From NCBI RefSeq assembly GCF_012222965.1, contig NZ_CP038241.1:1550001-1614000 (forward strand): a stretch of DNA of 64,000 nt, in the 5' to 3' direction. This stretch comes from Allofrancisella inopinata. GTDB lineage: Bacteria > Pseudomonadota > Gammaproteobacteria > Francisellales > Francisellaceae. This document shows, piece by piece, positions 1 through 11,225 of the stretch (its first letter is position 1; every line of letters starts with the position of its first letter). Position numbers and translations under genes: made by a program. The notes beneath the pieces are model-generated. The model was given only the letters and a program-made list of their open reading frames with translations. It did not search any database and had not been told where the DNA came from.

Positions 1-252
1 ACTTGGCCTAGAAACTCTCTTGATCATCTCAATCACAGGAGCACCAGCATGGTATTTAAGCTCAATATTTATAGAAGGATGACCCTTTGCTGTTGTTGCT
101 TTTGAACATTGTGCAACATAACCTTCTTTTACCAAAAAGTTTGCTATTTCCATTTTCATTTTTGAAAAAGGAATAGAAACGGTTTCTTTATGTGCCGAAA
201 GACCATTTCTAATTCTTGTAAACATATCCGCTATAGGATCTTGCATACTCAT
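1..252 (-). CDS. rpsH: 30S ribosomal protein S8, 3' end beyond window
   Basis: The first 84 codons of S8 read from the ATG at 250-252; the rest lies left of the window. The N-terminus ([17 protein letters not shown]) is the classic S8 start. S8 binds the central domain of 16S rRNA and in E. coli is the translational repressor of the spc operon. It follows rpsN by 15 bases with an AAGGA-like ribosome site, as in the usual spc order (rplN-rplX-rplE-rpsN-rpsH). Partial only because of the window edge. Confidence 0.95.
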   Translation of the reverse strand, partial: MSMQDPIADMFTRIRNGLSAHKETVSIPFSKMKMEIANFLVKEGYVAQCSKATTAKGHPSINIELKYHAGAPVIEMIKRVSRPS

Positions 253-267
253 AATCTAAATTCCTTA

Positions 268-573
268 TTACCAACTAGCTTTTTTCAGACCAGGAACATC
301 ACCTGCCATTGCATACTCTCTTAGTTTATTACGGCATAAACCAAATTTTCTATAAACAGCGTGAGGTCTACCTGTAACCTTACATCTTCTTTGAACTCTA
401 GAAGCTGAAGAATTTACTGGTAATTTTTGCAGCTTAATTTGAGCTTCCCATTTTTGCTCTTCAGTAGAGTTTATATCAAGAATAATAGCTTTAAGCTCAG
501 CTCTTTTTTGAGCATATTTAGCTACTAATTTCTCTCTCTTTAACTCTCTCTGAATCATAGATTTTTTTGCCAT
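268..573 (-). CDS. rpsN: 30S ribosomal protein S14
   Basis: A 101-residue S14 of the long, zinc-free type: the CxxC pairs of short S14 are absent and the length matches E. coli S14. The C-terminal part has the conserved segment [19 protein letters not shown] followed by [18 protein letters not shown]. It binds the 3' domain of 16S rRNA in the small-subunit head. It sits between rplE and rpsH in the spc-type cluster with short spacers, so it is surely co-transcribed. Confidence 0.97.
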   Translation of the reverse strand: MAKKSMIQRELKREKLVAKYAQKRAELKAIILDINSTEEQKWEAQIKLQKLPVNSSASRVQRRCKVTGRPHAVYRKFGLCRNKLREYAMAGDVPGLKKASW

Positions 574-590
574 TTAAAACCTCAATTTAA

Positions 591-1130
591 TTATGATTTA
601 AAAGGAAAACCAAAAGCTCTTAGCAAAGCTCTTCCTTGGTCATCATTTTTAGCAGTAGTCGTTATTGAAATATCTAAACCTCTAATGATATCAATTTTAT
701 CGTAATCAATTTCCGGGAAAGAGATTTGCTCTCTCATACCCAAACTATAATTACCTCTACCATCAAAAGACTTAGGACTTAACCCCCTAAAATCTCTAAT
801 TCTAGGGACAGCAATTGTTATAAGTCTATCTAAGAACTCATACATACGCTCACCTCGTAACGTAACTTTACAGCCTATTGGCCAACCATCACGTATTTTA
901 AAACCAGCGATAGATTTTTTAGACTTAGTAACAACTGGCTTTTGCCCAGCTATTGCTGTCAAATCGTTTAGCGCAAAAGTCATAATCTTTTTATCTTTTG
1001 CCGCATCACCAACACCCATATTAAGAGTAATTTTCTCAATACGAGGCACTTCCATTATATTATCCAATTTAAGCTCATCTTTTAACTTAGCAACAAGCTC
1101 TTTTTGATAATGATCTTTTAATCTTGCCAT
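591..1130 (-). CDS. rplE: 50S ribosomal protein L5
   Basis: 179 residues, the family length. L5 binds 5S rRNA and contacts P-site tRNA in the central protuberance. The sequence shows the conserved [25 protein letters not shown] and [10 protein letters not shown] stretches. It lies between rplX (11-base gap) and rpsN (17-base gap) in the normal spc order. Nothing unusual was seen. Confidence 0.97.
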   Translation of the reverse strand: MARLKDHYQKELVAKLKDELKLDNIMEVPRIEKITLNMGVGDAAKDKKIMTFALNDLTAIAGQKPVVTKSKKSIAGFKIRDGWPIGCKVTLRGERMYEFLDRLITIAVPRIRDFRGLSPKSFDGRGNYSLGMREQISFPEIDYDKIDIIRGLDISITTTAKNDDQGRALLRAFGFPFKS

Positions 1131-1141
1131 AAAACTTATTC

Positions 1142-1459
1142 CTATAAGTCTACAAGCTCGCCATTAGACTTAAAGTAGCGAACCTTTTTCTCATCAACAA
1201 ATTTATAACCCACTCTATCAGCTTTTTGTGTAGCTGGGTTAAAAATAGCAACATTCGACGCATCTATAGGAAGCTCTTTTTCAACAACTCCACCTTCGAT
1301 ACTTCTATTCGGGTTTGGCTTAACGTGTTTTTTAACAACGTTTATGCCTTCTACCAAAACTAAAGAACCACCTTTAGCGAATGATTTAACTACGCCTCTG
1401 CGACCCTTGTCTTTTCCAGCAATGACTATTATGTCATCACCTTTTTTTAATCTATTCAT
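1142..1459 (-). CDS. rplX: 50S ribosomal protein L24
   Basis: 105 residues with an N-terminal KOW motif ([19 protein letters not shown]), which is diagnostic for L24. L24 is an early assembly protein that nucleates 23S rRNA folding near the exit tunnel. It lies 21 bases after rplN and 11 before rplE in the spc cluster. The opposite-strand frame over the same bases is a shadow. Confidence 0.97.
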   Translation of the reverse strand: MNRLKKGDDIIVIAGKDKGRRGVVKSFAKGGSLVLVEGINVVKKHVKPNPNRSIEGGVVEKELPIDASNVAIFNPATQKADRVGYKFVDEKKVRYFKSNGELVDL

Positions 1460-1480
1460 TACCTACACCTCAATAAATAA

Positions 1481-1849
1481 TTATAGTACTTCTGGTGCTA
1501 AAGATACAATCTTCATAAACTTTTCAGAACGAAGTTCCCTTGTAACTGGGCCAAAGATACGCGTGCCAATTGGCTGACCATTAGCATTTAACAGTACAGC
1601 TGCATTATTATCAAAACGAATCAAAGAACCATCTTTTCTGCGTACACCTTTAGCAGTCCTAACAACCACCGCATTGTACACATTTCCTTTTTTAGCCTTA
1701 CCTCTTGGAGAAGCTTCTTTCACCGTAACCTTGATAACATCACCTATAGATGCATATCTACGATGAGAGCCTCCCAACACCTTTATACACTCAACTCTCT
1801 TAGCGCCACTATTATCAGCAACTTGGAGTTCTGTCTGCATTTGAATCAT
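1481..1849 (-). CDS. rplN: 50S ribosomal protein L14
   Basis: 122 residues starting [19 protein letters not shown], the L14 signature start. L14 forms part of the 30S-50S interface and contacts L19. The gap to the preceding rpsQ is 92 bases, much longer than other spacers in this cluster. It contains a short CTGCA/TGCAG inverted repeat near 1880-1895. This gap coincides with the S10/spc operon boundary of other bacteria, so a secondary promoter or processing site could lie here; no convincing promoter was identified. Confidence 0.97.
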   Translation of the reverse strand: MIQMQTELQVADNSGAKRVECIKVLGGSHRRYASIGDVIKVTVKEASPRGKAKKGNVYNAVVVRTAKGVRRKDGSLIRFDNNAAVLLNANGQPIGTRIFGPVTRELRSEKFMKIVSLAPEVL

Positions 1850-1941
1850 ACAAATAACCCTTATTTGTTATTATATAAAGACTGCAGTGATTTTTTGCAG
1901 CCCAATAAATATATCAATAAACAAAAATAAAATCAAATTTA

Positions 1942-2193
1942 TTATTTTTCTCTACGAATAATATCTACTAAACACCACTTCTTAGTTTTTGAATAAGGCC
2001 TAGTTTCCCTAAATTTAATAACATCACCTTCCTTACATTCATTTTTTTCATCATGAACATAATATTTAGTAGTTTTTTTCTCAAACTTACCATATAAAGG
2101 GTGCTTAACATATCTTTCAGCTTCTACAACTACAGTTTTATCCATAGCATCGCTAGAGACTTTACCCTCTAGTAATCTAATCTTATCATCCAT
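1942..2193 (-). CDS. rpsQ: 30S ribosomal protein S17
   Basis: 83 residues with the conserved S17 core ([14 protein letters not shown], then [11 protein letters not shown] and [13 protein letters not shown]). It is an OB-fold protein that binds the 5' domain of 16S rRNA. It is the last gene of the S10-type cluster, 11 bases after rpmC. Length is typical. Confidence 0.97.
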   Translation of the reverse strand: MDDKIRLLEGKVSSDAMDKTVVVEAERYVKHPLYGKFEKKTTKYYVHDEKNECKEGDVIKFRETRPYSKTKKWCLVDIIRREK

Positions 2194-2204
2194 CTTATAG
2201 GCAC

Positions 2205-2405
2205 CTATCTATTCTTTTCTGATATTATTGTATTTATACGAGCAATATCTTTTTTTGCACTTTTAAATAAGTGGTTTTTCTTTAATTGCCCTGTACCCTT
2301 TTGCATACGAAGCGAGAACAACTGTTGTAGCAACTCGATTTTAGCTTCTTGCAACTGGTCAATACTTTTACCTCTATAATCTTTTAAAGTATCTTTTCTC
2401 TTCAT
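2205..2405 (-). CDS. rpmC: 50S ribosomal protein L29
   Basis: 66 residues, a small helical hairpin protein near the exit tunnel that forms part of the docking site for trigger factor and SRP. The family pattern ([16 protein letters not shown]) is visible. Its start shares one base with the stop of rplP, so the pair is translationally coupled. Order rplP-rpmC-rpsQ is standard. Confidence 0.96.
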   Translation of the reverse strand: MKRKDTLKDYRGKSIDQLQEAKIELLQQLFSLRMQKGTGQLKKNHLFKSAKKDIARINTIISEKNR

Positions 2406-2818
2406 TACATCACCTGCTTTTCAACAAAAGTTGTCGACACTGGCAACTTAGCAGCTGCTCTTGCAAAAGCTTCACGAGCCAACTCTTCTTTAACACCAGT
2501 AATCTCATATAGCACACGTCCTGGTTGAATTTGAGCAACCCAATACTCAACTGAACCTTTACCTTTACCCATACGGACTTCCAAAGGCTTTTGTGTAATA
2601 GGCTTATCTGGAAAAATTCTTATCCAAACCTTACCACCACGCTTAATGTGACGATTAATTGCTCTTCGTCCTGCCTCTATTTGTCTAGCAGTAATTCTAC
2701 CTCTAGATGTTGCCTGAAGACCGAACTCACCAAAGCTTACTTTATTGCCTTTATGAGCCAAGCCTCTATTACGCATCTTTTGCTGTTTACGAAACTTTGT
2801 ACGCTTAGGCTGTAGCAT
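2405..2818 (-). CDS. rplP: 50S ribosomal protein L16
   Basis: 137 residues beginning [19 protein letters not shown], the canonical L16 start. It organises the A-site region of the 50S subunit. The conserved [12 protein letters not shown] and [13 protein letters not shown] stretches are present. Start and stop overlap the neighbouring genes rpsC and rpmC by one base each, indicating tight translational coupling. Confidence 0.97.
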   Translation of the reverse strand: MLQPKRTKFRKQQKMRNRGLAHKGNKVSFGEFGLQATSRGRITARQIEAGRRAINRHIKRGGKVWIRIFPDKPITQKPLEVRMGKGKGSVEYWVAQIQPGRVLYEITGVKEELAREAFARAAAKLPVSTTFVEKQVM

Positions 2819-3489
2819 TATCTAGCTCCTTTTTTATTATTTTTCTTCTCAGCCAATTGACCCGGAAGAATTTCTCCTTTATAGATCCAAACTTTAACAC
2901 CAATAACACCATAGGTTGTTAAAGCTTCAGCTGTAGCATAATCAACATCTGCTCTAAAAGTCTGTAGCGGAACCCTACCATCTCTAGCCCATTCAGAACG
3001 AGCTATTTCAGCACCCCCTAAACGACCACTTACCATAATTTTGATACCTTTAGCTCCTGACTTCATAGCAGCTTGCATAGCTTTTTTCATAGCTCTTCTA
3101 AACATCACTCTTTTTTCTAATTGTTGAGCAACACTTTCAGCCACTAATTTAGCCTCTAATTCTGGCTTACGAATCTCTTCTATGTTAATTTGTACAGGAA
3201 TACCCATTAACTTATGCACTTCTGCACGTAATTTTTCAACATCCTCACCTTTTTTACCAATCACAATCCCAGGTCTTGCTGTATGAATTGTGATTTTAGC
3301 ATTTTGAGCAGGTCTCTCTATTTGGATTTTACTTACTGCTGCAGACGCCAACTTCTTATGTAAGAACTCTCTTACCTTAATGTCTTCATTAAGTTTTGTA
3401 GCGTAGCTAGAGGAGTCTGCATACCAAGTTGAACGCCAGTCTCTTATATAACCCAAACGAATTCCATTAGGATTTACTTTTTGACCCAT
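2818..3489 (-). CDS. rpsC: 30S ribosomal protein S3
   Basis: 223 residues starting [18 protein letters not shown]. The KH type 2 domain includes the GxxG-type loop [15 protein letters not shown] near residues 75-90. S3 lies at the mRNA entry tunnel. It sits between rplV (14-base gap) and rplP (1-base overlap) in the standard S10 order. Confidence 0.97.
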   Translation of the reverse strand: MGQKVNPNGIRLGYIRDWRSTWYADSSSYATKLNEDIKVREFLHKKLASAAVSKIQIERPAQNAKITIHTARPGIVIGKKGEDVEKLRAEVHKLMGIPVQINIEEIRKPELEAKLVAESVAQQLEKRVMFRRAMKKAMQAAMKSGAKGIKIMVSGRLGGAEIARSEWARDGRVPLQTFRADVDYATAEALTTYGVIGVKVWIYKGEILPGQLAEKKNNKKGAR

Positions 3490-3503
3490 TATTACTACAC
3501 CTC

Positions 3504-3839
3504 TTAATTTTTCTCAGCAACTTTCACAGTAATATGTGAAGTTCTTTTTAAAATACGATTACCCCTACCTTTAGCTCTTGCTTCAAAACGCTTCATAGTA
3601 GGGCCTTCATCTACAAATACAGTTGAGACATATAAAGAGTCAATATCCATACCGTCATTATGCTCAGCATTAGCGATTGCAGAGTTTAAAACATCTTTTA
3701 TTAAAACCGCTGCTTTTTTATTACTAAAAGACAAAATATTAAGAGCTCTTTCTACTGGCAATCCTCTAACCTGATCAGCAACCAATCTGCATTTTTGAGC
3801 CGAGATTCTTGCAAATTTTAATTTAGCTTGTACTTCCAT
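3504..3839 (-). CDS. rplV: 50S ribosomal protein L22
   Basis: 111 residues. L22 lines the peptide exit tunnel with a long beta-hairpin. The sequence has the family start ([17 protein letters not shown]) and the C-terminal hairpin segment [20 protein letters not shown]. It is located between rpsS and rpsC with 14-base spacers. Nothing unusual was seen. Confidence 0.97.
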   Translation of the reverse strand: MEVQAKLKFARISAQKCRLVADQVRGLPVERALNILSFSNKKAAVLIKDVLNSAIANAEHNDGMDIDSLYVSTVFVDEGPTMKRFEARAKGRGNRILKRTSHITVKVAEKN

Positions 3840-3853
3840 GTATATAACCCCAA

Positions 3854-4132
3854 CTATTTCTTCTTAGCTTTTTTATCAGCTGCATGGCCACGATAGTTAC
3901 GAGTTATAGCAAACTCTCCTAACTTATGACCCACCATTTCTTCTGTCATAAGAATTGGCACATGTTGCTGACCGTTATGTACAGCCATGGTTAAACCTAT
4001 CATATCTGGCACGATCATCGATCTTCTTGACCAAGTCTTGATCGGCTTTTTAGAATTACTTTCTTGCGCTTCAAAAACCTTTTTTAGCAGATGATGATCT
4101 ACAAAAGGTCCTTTTTTTAACGAACGAGGCAC
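3854..4132 (-). CDS. rpsS: 30S ribosomal protein S19
   Basis: 92 residues starting [19 protein letters not shown], the diagnostic S19 start. It also contains [21 protein letters not shown] and [15 protein letters not shown]. It binds the 16S 3' domain in the subunit head. It lies between rplB and rplV with 14-base gaps, as in other S10 operons. Confidence 0.97.
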   Translation of the reverse strand: MPRSLKKGPFVDHHLLKKVFEAQESNSKKPIKTWSRRSMIVPDMIGLTMAVHNGQQHVPILMTEEMVGHKLGEFAITRNYRGHAADKKAKKK

Positions 4133-4146
4133 ACCCTTCTCCCTAA

Positions 4147-4971
4147 TTACTTACGTTTTTGAACAATTAATTTATTAGAGCGCTTATTTTTACGCGTCTT
4201 ATAACCTTTTGTAGGTACGCCCCAAGGTGTAACAGGATGTCTACCACCTGAAGTACGACCCTCTCCACCACCATGTGGGTGATCTACCGGGTTCATAGCC
4301 ACACCTCTAACAGTAGGCCTAATTCCTCTCCAACGCTTAGCACCAGCCTTACCTAGAGATTTTAGGTTATGTTCAGAGTTAGATACAACACCAATAACTG
4401 CTCTACAATCTAAAAGCACTCTTCTCATCTCACCCGATCTTAAACGAATAATTGCATATGCATTATCCTTACCAACAAGCTGAGCAAAAGTCCCAGCACT
4501 TCTGATCATCTGAGCACCTTTCTTAGGCTTCATTTCTAGATTATGAATTACTGTACCTAAAGGGATGTTTCTAAGTGGCATGCAATTGCCAACAGCCACA
4601 TCAACTTTCTCACCAGAAATTATTGACATGTCTTTGCTTAGGCCCTTAGGTGCAATCACATATCTTCTCTCACCATCAGCGTATAAAACTAAAGCAATAT
4701 TTGCGCTACGGTTAGGATCGTATTCAATCCTTTCAACCTTAGCTACAATATCATCTTTATTTCTTTTAAAGTCAACTATACGATAGTGCTGCTTATGACC
4801 ACCGCCTTGATGACGCACTGTTATTCTACCAGTATTATTTCTACCAGCATTTTTTTTCTTTACTTCTACCAAACCTTTGAATGGCTTACCTGTATGTAAT
4901 TCTGTATTTTTTACGCTCACTACGTGGCGACGGCCAGGTGAAGTAGGTTTAGCTTTTTTTATTTCAATCAT
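4147..4971 (-). CDS. rplB: 50S ribosomal protein L2
   Basis: 274 residues, the expected size. L2 is essential for subunit association and peptidyl transferase assembly. The highly conserved C-terminal loop [18 protein letters not shown] contains the histidine important for peptide-bond formation. It lies 22 bases after rplW and 14 before rpsS. The opposite-strand frame across 4565-4786 is a shadow. Confidence 0.98.
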   Translation of the reverse strand: MIEIKKAKPTSPGRRHVVSVKNTELHTGKPFKGLVEVKKKNAGRNNTGRITVRHQGGGHKQHYRIVDFKRNKDDIVAKVERIEYDPNRSANIALVLYADGERRYVIAPKGLSKDMSIISGEKVDVAVGNCMPLRNIPLGTVIHNLEMKPKKGAQMIRSAGTFAQLVGKDNAYAIIRLRSGEMRRVLLDCRAVIGVVSNSEHNLKSLGKAGAKRWRGIRPTVRGVAMNPVDHPHGGGEGRTSGGRHPVTPWGVPTKGYKTRKNKRSNKLIVQKRK

Positions 4972-4993
4972 GACTTACAAACCTTCTTAAAAA

Positions 4994-5293
4994 TTACTCT
5001 GCACCAACAAAATTGATATCATGCCCTTCAGCAAGCTTCACATAAGCTTTCTTCCAAGCTTTTGTTTTACCCTCAATACGGCCAAATCTTCGTGCTTTAC
5101 CCTTCACGTTAAGGATATTAACTGATTCAACCTTAACTTCAAATAGCTGCTCAATTGCATCCTTAACATCATACTTGTTAGCGAACCTAGCAACCTCAAA
5201 CACAACTGTAGAATTAGCATCCGATAAACCATAAGTTTTGTCAGACACATGAGGTCTTATAACAGTTTTTAATATTTTTTCTTGAGAACTCAT
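4994..5293 (-). CDS. rplW: 50S ribosomal protein L23
   Basis: 99 residues, an exit-tunnel protein and docking site for trigger factor and SRP. Family features are the N-terminal [11 protein letters not shown], the central [18 protein letters not shown] and [16 protein letters not shown]. The start codon overlaps the rplD stop by 4 bases, so the two are translationally coupled. Order rplC-rplD-rplW-rplB is standard. Confidence 0.97.
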   Translation of the reverse strand: MSSQEKILKTVIRPHVSDKTYGLSDANSTVVFEVARFANKYDVKDAIEQLFEVKVESVNILNVKGKARRFGRIEGKTKAWKKAYVKLAEGHDINFVGAE

Positions 5294-5913
5294 ACTAACT
5301 TCTCCTCTATTTCTTTTATTGCTTTTTTAGTAACAACTACATTTTCAAAGCACACCAAAGAAACTGGGTTAATATCTACAGAATCACACACAGCCACATT
5401 CTTAAGGTTTCTTGAAGAAAGGTATAAGTTCTCATCAAACTCCTCAACACCAACCACAAAAAGCACATCTTTAAGACCCAAAGTATCAACAATAGCTTTA
5501 AATTCTTTTGTTTTTGGAGTTTCTAACTTCATTCCTTCAACAATAATCATTCTACCTGATCTTAACAATTCAGATAAGATTGATTTAACTGCTCCAGCAT
5601 ACATCTTACGATTAACTTTTTGTTTATAACTTTTAGGTTTAGCGGCAAATGTAACTCCACCCTTTCTAAAGATAGGTGAGCGGATGGTCCCAGCTCTAGC
5701 TCTACCTGTACCTTTTTGTCTCCAAGGTTTTGCTCCACCACCAGAAACTTCTGATCTAGTTTTTTGAGCTTTTGTACCTTGACGAGCACCTGCCATATAG
5801 GCAACAACAACCTGGTGAATTAAAGACTCGTTATAGTCGATTGCAAAAACATTATCTGCAACATCAACACAACCAGCCTCTTTACCAGTTAATGATTTAA
5901 TATTTAAGTCCAC
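5290..5913 (-). CDS. rplD: 50S ribosomal protein L4
   Basis: 207 residues. The extended loop with [19 protein letters not shown] near residues 60-80 reaches the exit tunnel and is diagnostic of L4. In E. coli L4 represses its own S10 operon through the leader RNA before rpsJ; whether that applies here is not shown. It lies 32 bases after rplC and overlaps rplW by 4 bases. Confidence 0.97.
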   Translation of the reverse strand: MDLNIKSLTGKEAGCVDVADNVFAIDYNESLIHQVVVAYMAGARQGTKAQKTRSEVSGGGAKPWRQKGTGRARAGTIRSPIFRKGGVTFAAKPKSYKQKVNRKMYAGAVKSILSELLRSGRMIIVEGMKLETPKTKEFKAIVDTLGLKDVLFVVGVEEFDENLYLSSRNLKNVAVCDSVDINPVSLVCFENVVVTKKAIKEIEEKLV

Positions 5914-5945
5914 AATAACTCTCCGGTATTTTAATATTTAATCTA

Positions 5946-6578
5946 CTAACTCTTTACTGCTGAAGAAACTATAACATCTCCACCAACCGCTCCTGGAATA
6001 CCACCTTTTAAAAGAAGTAAACCATTTTCTGCATCTACTCTTACAACTTCAAGTGACTGGATAGTAACATTCTCATTACCCATATGCCCAGCCATTTTCT
6101 TGTTCTTAAAAACTCGGCCTGGAGTTTGGTTCTGACCAGTAGAACCATGCACCCTATGAGATAAAGAGTTACCGTGAGTAGCATCTTGTGTACTAAAATT
6201 ATGACGCTTTACAGCACCTGCAAAACCTTTACCTTTAGATACACCTCTTACATCAACTTTTTGACCAGCCTCAAACACTGTAGCGTCAAAAGATGAACCA
6301 ACTTGGTACTTATTATCACCTTCGATTGTAAATTCCCACAAACCTCTTCCCGGCTCTACACTAGCTTTAGCGTAGTGCCCAGACATAGGCTTATTTACAT
6401 TAGAACGTTTTTTAAAGCCAGTAGTTACCTGAATAGCATTATAACCATCCTTTTCAACAGTTTTAACTTGCGTAACCGTATTTGGCTCTACATGTATAAC
6501 TGTCACAGGTATAGAAACACCATCTTCAGTAAAAATACGAGTCATACCACATTTGCGACCAACTAATCCTAAAGACAT
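5946..6578 (-). CDS. rplC: 50S ribosomal protein L3
   Basis: 210 residues. The start [20 protein letters not shown] and the glycine-rich [19 protein letters not shown] region typify L3. The latter carries the glutamine that is methylated in enteric bacteria. L3 is an early assembly protein. The gap to rpsJ is unusually long (113 bases) and contains a stem-loop at 6644-6682. Confidence 0.97.
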   Translation of the reverse strand: MSLGLVGRKCGMTRIFTEDGVSIPVTVIHVEPNTVTQVKTVEKDGYNAIQVTTGFKKRSNVNKPMSGHYAKASVEPGRGLWEFTIEGDNKYQVGSSFDATVFEAGQKVDVRGVSKGKGFAGAVKRHNFSTQDATHGNSLSHRVHGSTGQNQTPGRVFKNKKMAGHMGNENVTIQSLEVVRVDAENGLLLLKGGIPGAVGGDVIVSSAVKS

Positions 6579-6643
6579 TATTTAATCCTCTATTATTATT
6601 ATATTAACTCCATGATTGCGATTGACCACAGAGACCTAATAGC

Positions 6644-6682
6644 TACTTTTTTGGAATTTCTGAAATTATATTCAAAAAAGTA
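6644..6682 (-). promoter_or_regulatory. stem-loop in the rpsJ-rplC gap
   Basis: TACTTTTTTGGA at 6644-6655 and TTCAAAAAAGTA at 6671-6682 are inverted repeats (11 of 12 pair), with further pairing inside (ATTTC/GAAAT). The hairpin lies between rpsJ and rplC, in a 113-base gap where neighbouring gaps are 11-35 bases. It could be an RNA processing site or a partial attenuator adjusting S10 relative to L3. No function is proven; the U-tract geometry is not that of a clean terminator. Confidence 0.45.
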
Positions 6683-6691
6683 ACGTATATA

Positions 6692-7009
6692 TTAGCTTAA
6701 ACTGATCTGAACATCAACACCTGATGCTAAATCTAGTTTCATAAGAGCGTCCACAGTCTTATCTGTAGGCTCTACGATATCAATCAATCTCTTATGAGTT
6801 CTTATCTCATATTGATCTCTTGCTTTTTTATTTACGTGAGGAGAAATCAAAATTGTAAATCTTTCCTTACGAACTGGTAAAGGGATAGGTCCCTTAACTT
6901 GTGCCCCTGTTTTCTTAGCAGTATCAACTATTTCTTGCGTAGAAACATCAATAAGCTTATGATCAAAGGCTTTCAATCTAATTCTAATACGTTGATTATT
7001 TATAGCCAT
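6692..7009 (-). CDS. rpsJ: 30S ribosomal protein S10
   Basis: 105 residues containing [14 protein letters not shown] and the loop [27 protein letters not shown] in part, as expected for S10 (NusE). Besides its ribosomal role it binds NusB in antitermination. Here it follows fusA by only 17 bases with no tuf gene between, so the str and S10 clusters are fused into one probable transcription unit. Confidence 0.97.
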   Translation of the reverse strand: MAINNQRIRIRLKAFDHKLIDVSTQEIVDTAKKTGAQVKGPIPLPVRKERFTILISPHVNKKARDQYEIRTHKRLIDIVEPTDKTVDALMKLDLASGVDVQISLS

Positions 7010-7026
7010 TTTTTATTTCCTTTTAA

Positions 7027-9141
7027 TTATGAGTTACGAGATTTTATAATTTCAGCAGCGATATTATTTGGCACTTCTGCATACTTTTTAAATTCCATAG
7101 AGAAAGAGGCTCTACCTTGACTCATAGAGCGTACATTAGTTGCATAACCAAACATCTCTGCAAGAGGAACTAAAGCGCTAACTACTCTACCACTTGGGTT
7201 TTCATCCATACCTTCGATAATACCTCTTCTTCTGTTTAGGTCACCCATAACATCACCAAGATAATCCTCAGGAGTTACAACCTCAACCTTCATAATTGGC
7301 TCAAGTATACAAGCATTCGCCTTCTTAGCACCTTCTTTAAGAGCCATGGAACCTGCAATCTTAAATGCCATTTCAGATGAGTCAACATCATGATATGAAC
7401 CATCAAATAGTGTAGCTTTAACACCTATCATAGGATAGCCCGCTAAAACACCATTTGACAATTGCTCTTCAATACCTTTAGAAACAGAACCTATATACTC
7501 TTTAGGAACCACACCACCAACGATAGCATCAACGAACTCATAAACTTTCTCTTCACCATTCTCATCCTGGCCAGATAACGGTTCGAATTTCACATATACA
7601 TGACCATATTGACCACGACCACCCGACTGACGAACAAATTTAGATTCTTGCTCAACGGTTGATCTAATAGTTTCTCTGTATGCAACTTGTGGATTACCAA
7701 CATTTGCCTCTACTTTAAACTCACGTCTCATACGATCAACAATAATATCTAAGTGAAGCTCGCCCATTCCAGAAATAATTGTCTGACCACTTTCTTCATC
7801 AGTTTTAACTCTAAATGAAGGATCTTCCGCAGCCAATTTACCTAAAGCAATACCCATCTTCTCTTGATCTGCTTTTGTCTTAGGCTCAACAGCAACAGAA
7901 ATAACTGGCTCAGGGAACTCCATTCTCTCAAGAACCACTACTTTATCAAGATCACACAATGTATCACCAGTAGTTACATCTTTAAGACCAATACAGGCAG
8001 CAATATCACCAGCTCTAACTTCTTTAATCTCTTCACGCTTATTAGCATGCATCTGAACTATACGTCCTACACGCTCTTTCTTACTCTTAACAGGGTTATA
8101 AACCGCATCACCAGACTTAAGAACACCAGAATAAACACGTATAAATGTAAGGTTACCAACAAATGGATCAGTAGCTAATTTAAACGCCAATGCCGCAAAA
8201 GGCTCATCATCAGAAGATTTTCTTGCTGCTGGCTGACCATCTTCAGTTTCACATCTAATAGCAGGAACTTGGTTAGGTGCCGGCAAATAACGCACAACAC
8301 CATCAAGAACAGCTTGAACACCCTTATTTTTAAATGCCGAGCCACAAAAAGCTAATACGATTTCGTTAGAAATCACACGCTTACGTAGACCTTCATGGAT
8401 TTCTTCTTCAGTAAGCTCACCCTCTTCCAAGTACTTTTCCATAAGCTCTTCAGAAGCTTCCGCAGCAGCCTCTACCATTTCCATACGAAGCTCTTCTGCT
8501 CTATCTTGAAGTTCTGCAGGAATATCAACAAGCTCATAAGTAAGACCCATGTCTTCTTCATTCCACATAATAGCTTTCATTCTAATAAGGTCTATTACAC
8601 CCTTAAAATCTTCCTCAGCACCAATATTTAACTGCACAGGAACAACATTAGCTTTTAATCTAGTTCTAATCTGAGCACAAACTCTTTCAAAATCAGCACC
8701 AGATCTATCCATTTTATTAACAAATACTATTCTAGGAACACCGTACTTATTTGCCTGACGCCATACAGTTTCTGATTGAGGCTCAACACCTGAAGAACCA
8801 CAAAACACAACCACAGCACCATCAAGAACACGTAAAGAACGCTCTACTTCAATTGTAAAATCAACGTGGCCTGGAGTATCAATAATATTTACACGATGCT
8901 CATCAAATTGTTGATCCATACCTTTCCAAAATGTAGTAGTCGCAGCTGAAGTAATTGTAATACCTCTTTCTTGCTCCTGCTCCATCCAGTCCATTGTAGC
9001 AGCACCATCATGCACCTCACCTATCTTATGAGATAGCCCTGTATAAAAAAGGATACGCTCAGTAGTAGTAGTTTTACCTGCATCAACGTGAGCACAGATA
9101 CCAATATTTCTATATTTCTCTAAAGCTGTTTTACGAGACAC
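7027..9141 (-). CDS. fusA: elongation factor G
   Basis: 704 residues, a full-length EF-G GTPase that drives ribosomal translocation. GTPase motifs are visible: AHVDAGKTT (G1, near residue 17), DTPGHVDF (G3, near 88) and NKMD (G4, near 142). Domain IV/V segments ([20 protein letters not shown]) follow. It lies between rpsG and rpsJ in the str-type cluster. Confidence 0.98.
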   Translation of the reverse strand: MSRKTALEKYRNIGICAHVDAGKTTTTERILFYTGLSHKIGEVHDGAATMDWMEQEQERGITITSAATTTFWKGMDQQFDEHRVNIIDTPGHVDFTIEVERSLRVLDGAVVVFCGSSGVEPQSETVWRQANKYGVPRIVFVNKMDRSGADFERVCAQIRTRLKANVVPVQLNIGAEEDFKGVIDLIRMKAIMWNEEDMGLTYELVDIPAELQDRAEELRMEMVEAAAEASEELMEKYLEEGELTEEEIHEGLRKRVISNEIVLAFCGSAFKNKGVQAVLDGVVRYLPAPNQVPAIRCETEDGQPAARKSSDDEPFAALAFKLATDPFVGNLTFIRVYSGVLKSGDAVYNPVKSKKERVGRIVQMHANKREEIKEVRAGDIAACIGLKDVTTGDTLCDLDKVVVLERMEFPEPVISVAVEPKTKADQEKMGIALGKLAAEDPSFRVKTDEESGQTIISGMGELHLDIIVDRMRREFKVEANVGNPQVAYRETIRSTVEQESKFVRQSGGRGQYGHVYVKFEPLSGQDENGEEKVYEFVDAIVGGVVPKEYIGSVSKGIEEQLSNGVLAGYPMIGVKATLFDGSYHDVDSSEMAFKIAGSMALKEGAKKANACILEPIMKVEVVTPEDYLGDVMGDLNRRRGIIEGMDENPSGRVVSALVPLAEMFGYATNVRSMSQGRASFSMEFKKYAEVPNNIAAEIIKSRNS

Positions 9142-9156
9142 TATCTTTCTCCTTAA

Positions 9157-9642
<486 letters not shown>

Positions 9643-9665
9643 TTAAATTAAAGTTAAAACACAAA

Positions 9666-10040
9666 CTAAGACTTAGGACGCTTTGTACCATACTTAGAAC
9701 GGCCATGCTTACGATTATTAACACCTGAAGTGTCTAAAGCACCCCTAACAATGTGGTAACGAACACCTGGCAAGTCTTTAACCCTACCACCTCTGATTAG
9801 CACTACACTGTGCTCTTGTAGGTTGTGACCTTCACCACCAATGTAACTTGTTACCTCAAAACCGCTCGTTAATCTCACACGAGCAACTTTTCTAAGTGCT
9901 GAGTTAGGCTTCTTAGGAGTTGTAGTATAAACTCTTGTACATACACCCCTTCTTTGAGGACAAGCCTTCAACGCAGGAACCTTAGATTTAACAACCGATC
10001 TCTTGCGAGGGTTGTTCACCAACTGATTTATAGTTGCCAT
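9666..10040 (-). CDS. rpsL: 30S ribosomal protein S12
   Basis: 124 residues. S12 sits in the decoding centre. The two streptomycin-relevant loops are present, [13 protein letters not shown] and [17 protein letters not shown], and both carry the normal lysines. It is the first gene of the long ribosomal transcription unit that runs to rpsH and beyond. A probable promoter lies just upstream at 10104-10131. Confidence 0.97.
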   Translation of the reverse strand: MATINQLVNNPRKRSVVKSKVPALKACPQRRGVCTRVYTTTPKKPNSALRKVARVRLTSGFEVTSYIGGEGHNLQEHSVVLIRGGRVKDLPGVRYHIVRGALDTSGVNNRKHGRSKYGTKRPKS

Positions 10041-10103
10041 TAGTTATTATTCTCCGTTTTTTTATTATCAGTTTTAAATTTTATGTAAATTCTTAATCCC
10101 ACT

Positions 10104-10131
10104 TTTATACAAAAATGGCATTAGACGACAA
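10104..10131 (-). promoter_or_regulatory. probable promoter of the rpsL-led ribosomal operon
   Basis: On the minus strand a TTGTCG (-35, bases 10126-10131) and a TATAAA (-10, bases 10104-10109) are spaced 16 bases apart, about 65 bases before the rpsL start. This is a good sigma-70 match in the only sizeable gap (127 bases) upstream of the 17-gene cluster. The start point was not determined. Confidence 0.5.
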
Positions 10132-10167
10132 TAATAACAAAAAAACAAATAAAATAAAAGAAAAATA

Positions 10168-10764
10168 CTACTCTTTTGCAGTACCAAAAACTGACTTAAA
10201 AGCCAGATACAAATAGTTACACATAGAATAAATTGTCAGAATGACTGCTATGTATAACATTAAAAACCCCAAAAATATAAACCAAGTATTAAAACTTGCA
10301 TAATCCACTTGATAGTCAAAATTTATAGCAGGCTTGATAAGGAAAATGAATAAAGCTGCCATTTGTGCCGTGGTTTTAACTTTGCCCCAACATCCAACCT
10401 TAACAACACTACGCTGGCCTAATTCTGCCATCCACTCACGTAAAGCTGAAACAACTATCTCTCTACATATCATTATAATAGCAGGAATAGTCGCCCACCA
10501 ATAAGGGTACATCTCAATAAATAAACATAATGCTGTAGCAACAATCAACTTATCTGCAACTGGATCAAGAAATGCTCCTAACTTACTAGTTTGCTGCCAC
10601 CTACGTGCTAAATACCCATCCAACCAATCAGTAGCTGCTCCAAACAAAAATAAAGTCGCTGTAATACCATGATGGTGAGGAAATTCAAAGTAATAGCAAA
10701 TTACTATAAAAGGTATTAAAACCAAACGTCCAAAAGTTAAGATGTTAGGAATATTAAAAAACAT
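10168..10764 (-). CDS. pgsA: CDP-diacylglycerol-glycerol-3-phosphate 3-phosphatidyltransferase
   Basis: 198 residues. The enzyme makes phosphatidylglycerophosphate from CDP-diacylglycerol and glycerol-3-phosphate at the inner membrane, the committed step to phosphatidylglycerol. The CDP-alcohol phosphotransferase motif DG-(2)-AR-(8)-G-(3)-D-(3)-D is complete at residues 49-71. Several hydrophobic membrane segments follow. It is 2 bases downstream of dut and near cdsA, which supplies its CDP-diacylglycerol. Confidence 0.93.
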   Translation of the reverse strand: MFFNIPNILTFGRLVLIPFIVICYYFEFPHHHGITATLFLFGAATDWLDGYLARRWQQTSKLGAFLDPVADKLIVATALCLFIEMYPYWWATIPAIIMICREIVVSALREWMAELGQRSVVKVGCWGKVKTTAQMAALFIFLIKPAINFDYQVDYASFNTWFIFLGFLMLYIAVILTIYSMCNYLYLAFKSVFGTAKE

Positions 10765-10766
10765 AT

Positions 10767-11213
10767 CTATACTCCCGTATGACCAAAGCCACCATCTGCC
10801 CTACTTGTCACATTAGAGAACTCTTCAACTAGTTCAAATCTTGCCTGCACAACTGGCACTACAACAAGCTGAGCAAACCTCATTAAGGGCTCAATCTCTA
10901 TAGTTTCTTGGGACCTATTAAAACAAGAAACCTTTAGCTCACCCTGATAATCCGAATCTATAAGTCCCGTCCCATTACCCAAAACCAACCCCCTTTTATG
11001 ACCCAATCCAGATCTAGGAAGGATCAAGGCTGCATAGTTAGGGTTTGCTATATTTATCGCCACACCCGTACCTATAAGCTTGCATTCGCCCGGCATTAGA
11101 AAAACCTTTTCTTTAATACAAGCACTTAAATCCACTGCTGCTGAACCTTCCGTTCCATACGCCGGCGCCTCTTTTATATTTTCTTTATCCAAAATTTTAA
11201 TCTGTATTTTCAT
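10767..11213 (-). CDS. dut: dUTP diphosphatase
   Basis: 148 residues, trimeric dUTPase type. It hydrolyses dUTP to dUMP, preventing uracil incorporation and feeding thymidylate synthesis. The conserved motifs are visible: AAVDLSAC (I), [15 protein letters not shown] (II), [11 protein letters not shown] (III) and the C-terminal [11 protein letters not shown]-loop-like motif (V). It lies between cdsA and pgsA with gaps of 12 and 2 bases. Confidence 0.95.
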   Translation of the reverse strand: MKIQIKILDKENIKEAPAYGTEGSAAVDLSACIKEKVFLMPGECKLIGTGVAINIANPNYAALILPRSGLGHKRGLVLGNGTGLIDSDYQGELKVSCFNRSQETIEIEPLMRFAQLVVVPVVQARFELVEEFSNVTSRADGGFGHTGV

Positions 11214-11225
11214 AACAAAAGCACC

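Noticed and set aside
1344-1577. Plus-strand frame opposite rplX and rplN
   Set aside because: Mirror of two well-conserved ribosomal genes; no ribosome site or family.
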